This document shows positions 49,305-61,868 of a stretch of 64,000 bases of DNA, piece by piece. The stretch's first letter is position 1, and every line of letters starts with the position of its first letter. Under the pieces are notes generated by a model that had not been told where the DNA came from, did no database searches, and saw only the letters and a program-made list of their open reading frames with translations. Made by a program: the position numbers and the translations under genes. Source of the stretch: Ptiloglossa arizonensis (lineage: Eukaryota; Arthropoda; Insecta; Hymenoptera; Colletidae); assembly GCF_051014685.1 (NCBI RefSeq), contig NW_027478517.1:62001-126000 (forward strand), in the 5' to 3' direction.

Positions 49305-51604
49305 AGTACTATGGCCTAGGGCAAAAATACACATGCCGTTGTAATCGGGCGAGTTTCTGCTTTCAGATGCAACAGGAATTTCTCGAGTTCGTCAATCCGT
49401 TCGCGAGATATGGGAGTTTGAAGTTAAGGAATTGTTGAGAAACCATCAAAATGTTCGCAAATCTGATACTCGAAACCAATAACTGGAAAGGCCTAGGGCA
49501 AAAATAGACATACCGTTGTAATCGGGCGAGTTTCTGCTTTCAGATGCAACAGGAATTTCTCGAGTTCGTCAATCCTTTCGCGAGATATGCGAGTTTGAAA
49601 TTAAGGAATGGATGAGAGCCATCAAAATTTTCGCAAGTCTGATACTCGAAACAAATAACTACAATGGCCAAGGGGAAAAATACACACACCATTGTAATCG
49701 GGCGAGTTTCTACTTTCAGATGCTACAGGAATTTCTCGAGTTCGTCATTCAATTCGCGACATATGGGAGATTGAAGTTAAGGAATGGTTGAGAAACCATC
49801 AAAATTTTCGCAAGTCTTATACTCGAAACCAATAACTGGAATCGCCCAGGGGAAAAGTACACACACCATTGTAATCGGACGAGTTTCTACTATCAGATGC
49901 ATGAGGAATTTCTCGAGTTCGTCAATCCGTTCGCGATATCTGGGAGTCTGAAGTTAAGGAATGGTTGAGAAACCATCAAAATTTTCGCAAGACTGATACT
50001 CGAAACCAATAACTACAATGGCCTAGGGGAAAAATAGACATACCCTTGTAATCGGGCGAGTTTCTACTTTCAGATACAATAGGAATTTCTCGAGTTCGTC
50101 AATCCGTTCGCGAGATATGGGAGATTCAAGTTAAGGAATGGTTGAGAAACCATCAAAATTTTCGCAAATCTGATACTCAAAACCAATAACTCGAATGGCC
50201 TAGGGGAAAAGTACACACACCATTGTAATCGGGCGAGTTTCTACTTTCAGATGCTACAGGAATATCTCGAGTTCGTCAATCCGTTTGCGAGATATGGGAG
50301 TTTGAAGTTAAGGAATGGTTGAGAAACCATCAAAGTTTTCGCAAGTCTGATACTCGAAACCAATAACTACTATGGCCTAGGGCAAAAATACACATACCGT
50401 TGTAAACGGGCGAATTTCTGCTATCAGATGCAACAGGAATTTCTCGAGTTCGTCAATCCGTTCGCGAGATATGGGAGTTTGAAGTTATGGAATGGTTGAG
50501 AAACCATCAAAATTTTGGCAAGTCTGATAGTCGAAACCAACAACTGGAATGGCATAGGGGAAATGTACACACACCATTGTAATCGGGCTAGTTTCTCCCT
50601 TCAGATGCAACAGGAATTTCTCGAGTTCGTCAATCCGTTCGCGACATATGCGAGTTTGAAGTTAAGGAATGGTTGAGAAACCATCAAAATTTTCGCAAGT
50701 CTGATACTCGAATCCAATAACTCGAATGGCCTAGGGGAAAAGTACACACACCATTGTAATCGGGCGAGTTTCTACTTTCTGATGCCACAGGAATATCTCG
50801 AGTTCGTCAATCCGTTCGCGAGATATGGGGGTTTGAAGTTACGGAATGGTTGAGAAACCATCAAAATTTTCCCAAGTCGGATACTCCAAACCAATAACTG
50901 GAATGGCCCAGGGGAAAAGTACACACACCATTGTAATCGGGCGAGTTTCTACTATCAGATGTATGAGGAATTTCTCGAGTTCGTCAATCCGTTCGCGATA
51001 TATGGGAGTTTGAAGTTAAGGAATGGTTGAGAAACCATCAAAATTTTAGAAAATCTGATACTCGAAACCAATAACTACAATGGCCTAGAGGAAAAATACA
51101 CATACCCTTGTAATCGGGCGAGTTTCTACTTTCGGGTACAACAGGAATTACTCGAGTTCGTCAATCCGTTCGCGAGATATGCGAGTTTGAAGTTAAGGAA
51201 TGGTTGAGAAACCATCAAAATTTTCGCAAATCTGATACTCGAAACCAATAACTACAATGGCCTAGAGGAAAAATACACATACCCTTGTAATCGGGCGAGT
51301 TTCTACTTTCGGATACAACAGGTATTTCTCGAGTTCGTCAATCCGTTCGCGAGATATGCGAGTTTGAAGTTGAGAAATGGTTGAGAAACCATCAAAATTT
51401 TCGCAAGTCTGATACTCGAAACCAATAACTACTATGGCCTAGGGCAAAAATACACATACCGTTGTAAATGGGCGAGTTTCCACTTTCAGATGCAACAGGA
51501 ATTTCTCGATTTCCTCAATCCGTTCGGGAGATATGGGAGTTTGAAGTTAAGGAATGGTTGAGAAACCATCAAAATTTTCGCAAGTCTGATACTCGAAACA
51601 AATA
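49305..51604 (+). repeat. 15-monomer HOR unit 2 (13 monomers, 2,300 bp)
   Basis: Same opening marks as unit 1. It is two monomers shorter, so it is a deletion variant. A 1-bp deletion in GGATGAGAGCC near 49,615 is private to this unit. It carries the CAAGTCTTATACTCG mark at 49,811 that recurs 17 monomers (3,009 bp) later. Confidence 0.83.
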
Positions 51605-54436
51605 AGTACTATGGCCTAGGGCAAAAATACACATGCCGTTGTAATCGGGCGAGTTTCTGCTTTCAGATGCAACAGGAATTTCTCGAGTTCGTCAATCCGT
51701 TCGCGAGATATGGGAGTTTGAAGTTAAGGAATTGTTGAGAAACCATCAAAATGTTCGCAAATCTGATACTCGAAACCAATAACTGGAAAGGCCTAGGGCA
51801 AAAATATACATACCGTTGTAATCGGGCGAGTTTCTGCTTTCAGATGCAACAGGAATTTCTCGAGTTCGTCAATCCTTTCGCGAGATATGCGAGTTTGAAA
51901 TTAAGGAATGGATGAGAAGCCATCAAAATTTTCGCAAGTCTGATACTCGAAACAAATAACTACAATGGTCAAGGGGAAAAATACACACACCATTGTAATC
52001 GGGCGAGTTTCTACTTTCAGATGCTACAGGAATATCTCGAGTTCGTCAATCCGTTCGCGAGATATGGGAGTTTGAAGTTAAGGAACGGTTGAGAAACCAT
52101 CAAAATTTTCCCAAGTCTGATACTCGAAACCAATAACTGGAATGGCCCAGGGGAAAAGTACACACACCATTGTAATCGGGCGAGTTTCTACTATCAGATG
52201 CATGAGGAATTTCTCGAGTTCGTCATTCAATTCGCGAGATATGGGAGATTGAAGTTAAGGAATGGTTGAGAAACCATCAAAATTTTCGCAAGACTGATAC
52301 TCGAAACCAATAACTACAATGGCCTAGGGGAAAAATACACATACCCTTGTAATCGGGCGAGTTTCTACTTTCAGATACAATAGGAATTTCTCGAGTTCGT
52401 CAATCCGTTCGCGACATATGCGAGTTTGAAGTTAAGGAATGGTTGAGAAACCATCAAAATTTTCGCAAGTCTGATACTCGAATCCAATAACTCGAATGGC
52501 CTAGGGGAAAAGTACATACACCATTGTAATCGGGCGAGTTTCTACTTTCAGATGCTACAGGAATATCTCGAGTTCGTCAATCCGTTCGCGAGATATGGGA
52601 GTTTGAAGTTAAGGAACGGTTGAGAAACCATCAAAATTTTCCCAAGTCTGATACCCGAAACCAATAACTGGAATGGCCCAGGGGAAAAGTACACACACCA
52701 TTGTAATCGGGCGAGTTTCTACTATCAGATGCATGAGGAATTTCTCGAGTTCGTCATTCAATTCGCGACATATGGGAGATTGAAGTTAAGGAATGGTTGA
52801 GAAACCATCAAAATTTTCGCAAGCCTTATACTCGAAACCAATAACTGGAATCGCCCAGGGGAAAAGTACACACACCATTGTAATCGGACGAGTTTCTACT
52901 ATCAGATGCATGAGGAATTTCTCGAGTTCGTCAATCCGTTCGCGATATCTGGGAGTCTGAAGTTAAGGAATGGTTGAGAAACCATCAAAATTTTCGCAAG
53001 ACTGATACTCGAAACCAATAACTACAATGGCCTAGGGGAAAAATAGACATACCCTTGTAATCGGGCGAGTTTCTACTTTCAGATACAATAGGAATTTCTC
53101 GAGTTCGTCAATCCGTTCGCGAGATATGGGAGATTCAAGTTACGGAATGGTTGAGAAACCATCAAAATTTTCGCAAATCTGATACTCAAAACCAATAACT
53201 CGAATGGCCTAGGGGAAAAGTACACACACCATTGTAATCGGGCGAGTTTCTACTTTCAGATGCTACAGGAATATCTCGAGTTCGTCAATCCGTTTGCGAG
53301 ATATGGGAGTTTGAAGTTAAGGAATGGTTGAGAAACCATCAAAGTTTTCGCAAGTCTGATACTCGAAACCAATAACTACTATGGCCTAGGGCAAAAATAC
53401 ACATACCGTTGTAAACGGGCGAATTTCTGCTATCAGATGCAACAGGAATTTCTCGAGTTCGTCAATCCGTTCGCGAGATATGGGAGTTTGAAGTTATGGA
53501 ATGGTTGAGAAACCATCAAAATTTTGGCAAGTCTGATAGTCGAAACCAACAACTGCAATGGCATAGGGGAAAAGTACACACACCATTGTAATCGGGCTTG
53601 TTTCTCCCTTCATATGCAACAGGAATTTCTCGAGTTCGTCAATCCGTTCGCGACATATGCGAGTTTGAAGTTAAGGAATGGTTGAGAAACCATCAAAATT
53701 TTCCCAAGTCGGATACTCCAAACCAATAACTGGAATGGCCCAGCGGAAAAGTACACACACCATTGTAATCGGGCGAGTTTCTACTATCAGATGTATGAGG
53801 AATTTCTCGAGTTCGTCAATCCGTTCGCGATATATGGGAGTTTGAAGTTAAGGAATGGTTGAGAAACCATCAAAATTTTAGAAAATCTGATACTCAAAAC
53901 CAATAACTACAATGGCCTAGAGGAAAAATACACATACCCTTGTAATCGGGCGAGTTTCTACTTTCGGATACAACAGTAATTTCTCGAGTTCGTCAATCCG
54001 TTCGCGAGATATGCGAGTTTGAAGTTAAGGAATGGTTGAGAAACCATCAAAATTTTCGCAAATCTGATACTCGAAACCAATAACTACAATGGCCTAGAGG
54101 AAAAATACACATACCCTTGTAATCAGGCGAGTTTCTACTTTCGGATACAACAGAAATTTCTCCAGTTCGTCAATCCGTTCGCGAGATATGGGAGTTTGAA
54201 GTTAAGGAATGCTTGAGAAACCACCAAAATTTTCGCAAGTCTGATACTCGAAACCAATAACTACTATGGCCTAGGGCAAAAATACACATACCGTTGTAAA
54301 TGGGCGAGTTTCCACTTTCAGATGCAACAGGAATTTCTCGATTTCCTCAATCCGTTCGGGAGATATGGGAGTTTGAAGTTAAGGAATGGTTGAGAAACCA
54401 TCAAAATTTTCGCAAGTCTGATACTCGAAACAAATA
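51605..54436 (+). repeat. 15-monomer HOR unit 3 (16 monomers, 2,832 bp)
   Basis: Exactly 16 x 177 bp between AGTACTATGG marks. The stretch between 52,020 and 52,800 contains the GATGCTACAGG/GATGCATGAGG monomers twice, which adds length. Another gap, near 53,690, joins GACATATGCGAG directly to TTTTCCCAAGTCGG, so monomers were both gained and lost. Private changes include GGGCTTGTTTCTCCC near 53,596. Confidence 0.83.
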
Positions 54437-57091
54437 AGTACTATGGCCTAGGGCAAAAATACACATGCCGTTGTAATCGGGCGAGTTTCTGCTTTCAGAT
54501 GCAACAGGAATTTCTCGAGTTCGTCAATCCTTTCGCGAGATATGGGAGTTTGAAGTTAAGGAATTGTTGAGAAACCATCAAAATGTTCGCGAATCTGATA
54601 CTCGAAACCAATAACTGGAATGGCCTAGGGCAAAAATAGACATACCGTTGTAATCGGGCGAGTTTCTGCTTTCAGATGCAACAGGAATTTCTCGAGTTCG
54701 TCAATCCTTTCGCGAGATATGCGAGTTTGAAATTAAGGAATGGATGAGAAGCCATCAAAATTTTCGCAAGCCTGATACTCGAAACAAATAACTACAATGG
54801 CCAAGGGGAAAAATACACACACCATTGTAATCGGGCGAGTTTCTACTTTCAGATGCTACAGGAATATCTCGAGTTCGTCAATCCGTTCGCGAGATATGGG
54901 AGTTTGAAGTTAAGGAACGGTTGAGAAACCATCAAAATTTTCCCAAGTCTGATACTCGAAACCAATAACTGGAATTGCCCAGGGGAAAAGTACACACACC
55001 ATTGTAATCGGGCGAGTTTCTACTATCAGATGCATGAGGAATTTCTCGAGTTCGTCATTCAATTCGCGAGATATGGGAGATTGGAGTTAAGGAATGGTTG
55101 AGAAACCATCAAAATTTTCGCAAGACTGATACTCGAAACCAATAACTACAATGGCCTAGGGGAAAAATACACATACCCTTGTAATCGGGCGAGTTTCTAC
55201 TTTCAGATACAATAGGAATTTCTCGAGTTCGTCAATCCGTTCGCGACATATGCGAGTTTGAAGTTAAGGAATGGTTGAGAAACCATCAAAATTTTCGCAA
55301 GTCTGATACTCGAATCCAATAACTCGAATGGCCTAGGGGAAAAGTACACACACCATTGTAATCGGGCGAGTTTCTACTTTCAGATGCTACAGGAATATCT
55401 CGAGTTCGTCAATCCGTTCGCGAGATATGAGAGTTTGAAGTTAAGGAACGGTTGAGAAACCATCAAAATTTTCGCAAGTCTTATACTCGAAACCAATAAT
55501 TGGAATCGCCCAGGGGAAAAGTACACACACCATTGTAATCGGACGAGTTTCTACTATCAGATGCATGTGGAATTTCTCGAGTTCGTCAATCCGTTCGCTA
55601 TATCTGGGAGTCTGAAGTTAAGGAATGGTTGAGAAACCATCAAAATTTTCGCAAGACTGATACTCGAAACCAATAACTACAATGGCCTAGGGGAAAAATA
55701 GACATACCCTTGTAATCGGGCGAGTTTCTACTTTCAGATACAATAGGAATTTCTCGAGTTCGTCAATCCGTTCGCGAGATATGGGAGATTCAAGTTAAGG
55801 AATGGTTGAGAAACCATCAAAATTTTCGCAAATCTGATACTCAAAACCAATAACTCGAATGGCCTAGGGGAAAAGTACACACACCATTGTAATCGGGCGA
55901 GTTTCTACTTTCAGATGCTACAGGAATATCTCGAGTTCGTCAATCCGTTTGCGAGATATGGGAGTTTGAAGTTAAGGAATGGTTGAGAAACCATCAAAGT
56001 TTTCGCAAGTCTGATACTCGAAACCAATAACTACTATGGCCTAGGGCAAAAATACACATACCGTTGTAAACGGGCGAATTTCTGCTATCAGATGCAACAG
56101 GAATTTCTCGAGTTCGTCAATCCGTTCGCGAGATATGGGAGTTTGAAGTTATGGAATGGTTGAGAAACCATCAAAATTTTGGCAAGTCTGATAGTCGAAA
56201 CCAACAACTGGAATGGCATAGGGGAAAAGTACACACACCATTGTAATCGGGCTAGTTTCTCCCTTCAGATGCAACGGGAATTTCTCGAGTTCGTCAATCC
56301 GTTCGCGACATATGCGAGTTTGAAGTTAAGGAATGGTTGAGAAACCATCAAAATTTTCCCAAGTCGGATACTCCAAACCAATAACTGGAATGGCCCAGCG
56401 GAAAAGTACACACACCATTGTAATCGGGCGAGTTTCTACTATCAGATGTATGAGGAATTTCTCGAGTTCGTCAATCCGTTCGCGATATATGGGAGTTTGA
56501 AGTTAAGGAATGGTTGAGAAACCATCAAAATTTTAGAAAATCTGATACTCAAAACCAATAACTACAATGGCCTAGAGGAAAAATACACATACCCTTGTAA
56601 TCGGGCGAGTTTCTACTTTCGGATACAACAGTAATTTCTCGAGTTCGTCAATCCGTTCGCGAGATATGCGAGTTTGAAGTTAAGGAATGGTTGAGAAACC
56701 ATCAAAATTTTCGCAAATCTGATACTCGAAACCAATAACTACAATGGCCTAGAGGAAAAATACACATACCCTTGTAATCAGGCGAGTTTCTACTTTCGGA
56801 TACAACAGAAATTTCTCCAGTTCGTCAATCCGTTCGCGAGATATGGGAGTTTGAAGTTAAGGAATGCTTGAGAAACCACCAAAATTTTCGCAAGTCTGAT
56901 ACTCGAAACCAATAACTACTATGGCCTAGGGCAAAAATACACATACCGTTGTAAATGGGCGAGTTTCCACTTTCAGATGCAACAGGAATTTCTCGATTTC
57001 CTCAATCCGTTCGGGAGATATGGGAGTTTGAAGTTAAGGAATGGTTGAGAAACCATCAAAATTTTCGCAAGTCTGATACTCGAAACAAATA
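54437..57091 (+). repeat. 15-monomer HOR unit 4 (2,655 bp)
   Basis: Exactly 15 x 177 bp. It is nearly identical to unit 5 over most of its length. The visible tandem identity begins earlier, at about 53,690, and the pair 53,690-56,344 and 56,345-58,999 is in register at 2,655 bp. The few visible differences include GAATTGCCC near 54,973 versus GAATGGCCC in the next unit. Confidence 0.88.
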
Positions 57092-59745
57092 AGTACTATG
57101 GCCTAGGGCAAAAATACACATGCCGTTGTAATCGGGCGAGTTTCTGCTTTCAGATGCAACAGGAATTTCTCGAGTTCGTCAATCCTTTCGCGAGATATGG
57201 GAGTTTGAAGTTAAGGAATTGTTGAGAAACCATCAAAATGTTCGCGAATCTGATACTCGAAACCAATAACTGGAATGGCCTAGGGCAAAAATAGACATAC
57301 CGTTGTAATCGGGCGAGTTTCTGCTTTCAGATGCAACAGGAATTTCTCGAGTTCGTCAATCCTTTCGCGAGATATGCGAGTTTGAAATTAAGGAATGGAT
57401 GAGAAGCCATCAAAATTTTCGCAAGCCTGATACTCGAAACAAATAACTACAATGGCCAAGGGGAAAAATACACACACCATTGTAATCGGGCGAGTTTCTA
57501 CTTTCAGATGCTACAGGAATATCTCGAGTTCGTCAATCCGTTCGCGAGATATGGGAGTTTGAAGTTAAGGAACGGTTGAGAAACCATCAAAATTTTCCCA
57601 AGTCTGATACTCGAAACCAATAACTGGAATGGCCCAGGGGAAAAGTACACACACCATTGTAATCGGGCGAGTTTCTACTATCAGATGCATGAGGAATTTC
57701 TCGAGTTCGTCATTCAATTCGCGAGATATGGGAGATTGGAGTTAAGGAATGGTTGAGAAACCATCAAAATTTTCGCAAGACTGATACTCGAAACCAATAA
57801 CTACAATGGCCTAGGGGAAAAATACACATACCCTTGTAATCGGGCGAGTTTCTACTTTCAGATACAATAGGAATTTCTCGAGTTCGTCAATCCGTTCGCG
57901 ACATATGCGAGTTTGAAGTTAAGGAATGGTTGAGAAACCATCAAAATTTTCGCAAGTCTGATACTCGAATCCAATAACTCGAATGGCCTAGGGGAAAAGT
58001 ACACACACCATTGTAATCGGGCGAGTTTCTACTTTCAGATGCTACAGGAATATCTCGAGTTCGTCAATCCGTTCGCGAGATATGAGAGTTTGAAGTTAAG
58101 GAACGGTTGAGAAACCATCAAAATTTTCGCAAGTCTTATACTCGAAACCAATAATTGGAATCGCCCAGGGGAAAAGTACACACACCATTGTAATCGGACG
58201 AGTTTCTACTATCAGATGCATGTGGAATTTCTCGAGTTCGTCAATCCGTTCGCTATATCTGGGAGTCTGAAGTTAAGGAATGGTTGAGAAACCATCAAAA
58301 TTTTCGCAAGACTGATACTCGAAACCAATAACTACAATGGCCTAGGGGAAAAATAGACATACCCTTGTAATCGGGCGAGTTTCTACTTTCAGATACAATA
58401 GGAATTTCTCGAGTTCGTCAATCCGTTCGCGAGATATGGGAGATTCAAGTTAAGGAATGGTTGAGAAACCATCAAAATTTTCGCAAATCTGATACTCAAA
58501 ACCAATAACTCGAATGGCCTAGGGGAAAAGTACACACACCATTGTAATCGGGCGAGTTTCTACTTTCAGATGCTACAGGAATATCTCGAGTTCGTCAATC
58601 CGTTTGCGAGATATGGGAGTTTGAAGTTAAGGAATGGTTGAGAAACCATCAAAGTTTTCGCAAGTCTGATACTCGAAACCAATAACTACTATGGCCTAGG
58701 GCAAAAATACACATACCGTTGTAAACGGGCGAATTTCTGCTATCAGATGCAACAGGAATTTCTCGAGTTCGTCAATCCGTTCGCGAGATATGGGAGTTTG
58801 AAGTTATGGAATGGTTGAGAAACCATCAAAATTTTGGCAAGTCTGATAGTCGAAACCAACAACTGGAATGGCATAGGGGAAAAGTACACACACCATTGTA
58901 ATCGGGCTAGTTTCTCCCTTCAGATGCAACGGGAATTTCTCGAGTTCGTCAATCCGTTCGCGACATATGCGAGTTTGAAGTTAAGGAATGGTTGAGAAAC
59001 CATCAAAATTTTCGCAAGTCTGATACTCGAATCCAATAACTCGAATGGCCTAGGGGAAAAGTACACACACCATTGTAATCGGGCGAGTTTCTACTTTCAG
59101 ATGCCACAGGAAAGCTCGAGTTCGTCAATCCGTTCGCGAGATATGGGGGTTTGAAGTTTCGGAACGGTTGAGAAACCATCAAAATTTTCCCAAGTCGGAT
59201 ACTCCAAACCAATAACTGGAATGGCCCAGGGGAAAAGTACACACACCATTGTAATCGGGCGAGTTTCTACTATCAGATGTATGAGGAAATTCTCGAGTTC
59301 GTCAATCCGTTCGCGATATATGGGAGTTTGAAGTTAAGGAATGGTTGAGAAACCATCTAAATTTTAGAAAATCTGATACTCGAAACCAATAACTACAATG
59401 GCCTAGAGGAAAAATACACATACCCTTGTAATCGGGCGAGTTTCTACTTTAGGATACAACAGGAATTTCTCTAGTTCGTCAATCCGTTCGCGAGATATGC
59501 GAGTTTGAAGTTAAGGAATGGTTGAGAAACCATCAAAATTTTCGCAAATCTGATACTCGAAACCAATAACTACAATGGCCTAGAGGAAAAATACACATAC
59601 CCTTGTAATCGGGCGAGTTTCTACTTTCGGATACAACAGGTATTTCTCGAGTTCGTCAATCCGTTCGCGAGATATGCGAGTTTGAAGTTAAGGAATGGTT
59701 GAGAAACCATCAAAATTTTCGCAAGTCTGATACTCGAAACAAATA
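57092..59745 (+). repeat. 15-monomer HOR unit 5 (2,654 bp)
   Basis: Matches unit 4 closely to about 59,000. It then differs: a monomer with GCCACAGGAAAGCTCGAG (a small internal deletion near 59,110) is kept here and absent from unit 4, while the TTTCCACTTTCAG monomer that closes unit 4 is missing. Unit length therefore stays at 15 monomers by compensating gain and loss. Confidence 0.86.
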
Positions 59746-61868
59746 AGTACTATGGCCTAGGGCAAAAATAGACATACCGTTGTAATCGGGTGAGTTTCTG
59801 CTTTCAGATGCAACAGGAATTTCTCGAGTTCGTCAATCCTTTCGCGAGATATGCGAGTTTGAAATTAAGGAATGGTTGGGAAGCCATCAAAATTTTCGCA
59901 AGTCTGATACTCGAAACAAATAACTACAATGGCCAAGGGGAAAAATACACACACCATTGTAATCGGGCGAGTTTCTGCCTTCAGATGCAATAGGAATTTC
60001 TCGAGTTCGTCAATCCGTTCGCGAGATATGGGAGTTTGAAGTTATGGAATGGTTGAGAAACCATCAAAATTTTCGCAAGTCTGATACTCGAAACCAATAA
60101 CTACTATGGCATAGGGGAAAAGTACACACACCATTGTAATCGGGCGAATTTCTTCTATCAGATGCAACAGGAATTTCTCGAGTTCATCAATCCGTTTGCG
60201 AGATATGGGAGTTTGAAGTAATGGAATGGTTGAGAAACCATCAAAGTTTTCGCAAGTCTGATACTCGAAACCAATAACTGGAATGGCCTAGGGGAAAAGT
60301 ACACATACCGTTGTAACAGGGCGAGTTTCTACTTTCAGATGCAACAGGAATTTCTCGATTTCCTCAATCCGTTCGCGAGATATGGGAGTTTGAAGTTATG
60401 GAATGGTTGAGAAACCGTCAAAATTTTCGCAAGTCTGATACTCGAAACCAATAACTCGAATGGCCTAGGGGAAAAGTACACACACCATTGTAATCGGGCG
60501 AGTTTCTACTTTCAGATGCTACAGGAATATCTCGACTTCGTCAATCCGTTTGCGAGATATGGGAGTTTGAAGTTAAGGAATGGTTGAGAATCCATCAAAA
60601 TTTTGGCAAGTCTGATACTCGAAACCAATAACTGGAATGGCCTAGGGGAATAGGACACACACCGTTGTAATCGGGCAAGTTTCTACTTTCAGATACAACA
60701 GGAATTTCTCGAGTTCGTCAATCAGTTCGCGAGATATGGGAGCTTGAAGTTAAGGAATGGTTGAGAAACCATCAAAATTTTCGGAATCTGCTACTCGAAA
60801 CCATTAACTACTATGGCCTAGGGCAAGAACACACATACCGTGGTAATCGGGCGAGTTTCTGCTTTCAGATGCAACAGGAATTTCTCGAGTTCGTCAATCC
60901 GTTCGCGAGATATGCGAGTTTGAAATTAAGGAATGGTTGAGAAACCATCAAAGTTATCGCAAGTCTGATACTCGAAACCAATAACTACTACGGTCTAGAG
61001 CAAAAATACACATACCGTTGTAATCGGGCGAGTTTCTACTTTCAGATGCAACAGGAATTTCTCGAGTTCGTCAATCGGTTCGCGAGATATGGGAGTTTGA
61101 AGTTAAGGAATGGTTGAGAAACCATCAAAATTTTCGCAAATCTGATACTCGAAACCAATAACTACAATGGCCTAGAGGAAAAATACACATACCCTTGTAA
61201 TCGGGCGAGTTTCTACTTTCGGGTACAACAGGTATTTCTCGAGTTCGTCAATCCGTTCGCGAGATATGCGAGTTTGAAGTTGAGGAATGGTCGAGAAACC
61301 ATCAAAATGTTAGCAAATCTGATACTCGAAACCAATAACTACAATGGCCTAGAGGAAAAATACACATACCCTTGTAATCGGGCGAGTTTCTACTTTCGGA
61401 TACAACAGGAATTTCTCGATTTCGTCAATCCGTTCGCGAGATATGCGAGTTTGAAGTTAAGGAATGGTTGAGAAACCATCAAAATTTTCGCAAATCTGAT
61501 ACTCGAAACCAATAACTACAATGGCCTAGAGGAAAAATACACATACCCTTGTAATCGGGCGAGTTTCTACTTTCGGATACAACAGGTATTTCTCGAGTTC
61601 GTCAATCCGTTCGCGAGATATGCGAGTTTGAAGTTGAGGAATGGTTGAGAAACCATCAAAATTTTCGCAAGTCTGATACTCGAAACCAATAACTACTATG
61701 GCCTAGGGCAAAAATACACATACCGTTGTAAATGGGCGAGTTTCCACTTTCAGATGCAACAGGAATTTCTCGATTTCCTCAATCCGTTCGGGAGATATGG
61801 GAGTTTGAAGTTAAGGAATGGTTGAGAAACCATCAAAATTTTCGCAAGTCTGATACTCGAAACAAATA
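59746..61868 (+). repeat. 15-monomer HOR family, shortened unit 6 (12 monomers)
   Basis: Starts with AGTACTATGG but moves at once to ATAGACATACCG, skipping the CACATGCCG monomer. It contains monomers not seen in units 1-5: TTGTAACAGGGCGAG, GGAATAGGACACACACC, AATCAGTTCGCGAG, and CTACGGTCTAGAGC. These recur in the next unit. Its last part (about 61,130-61,868) returns to the standard order of units 1-3. Confidence 0.82.
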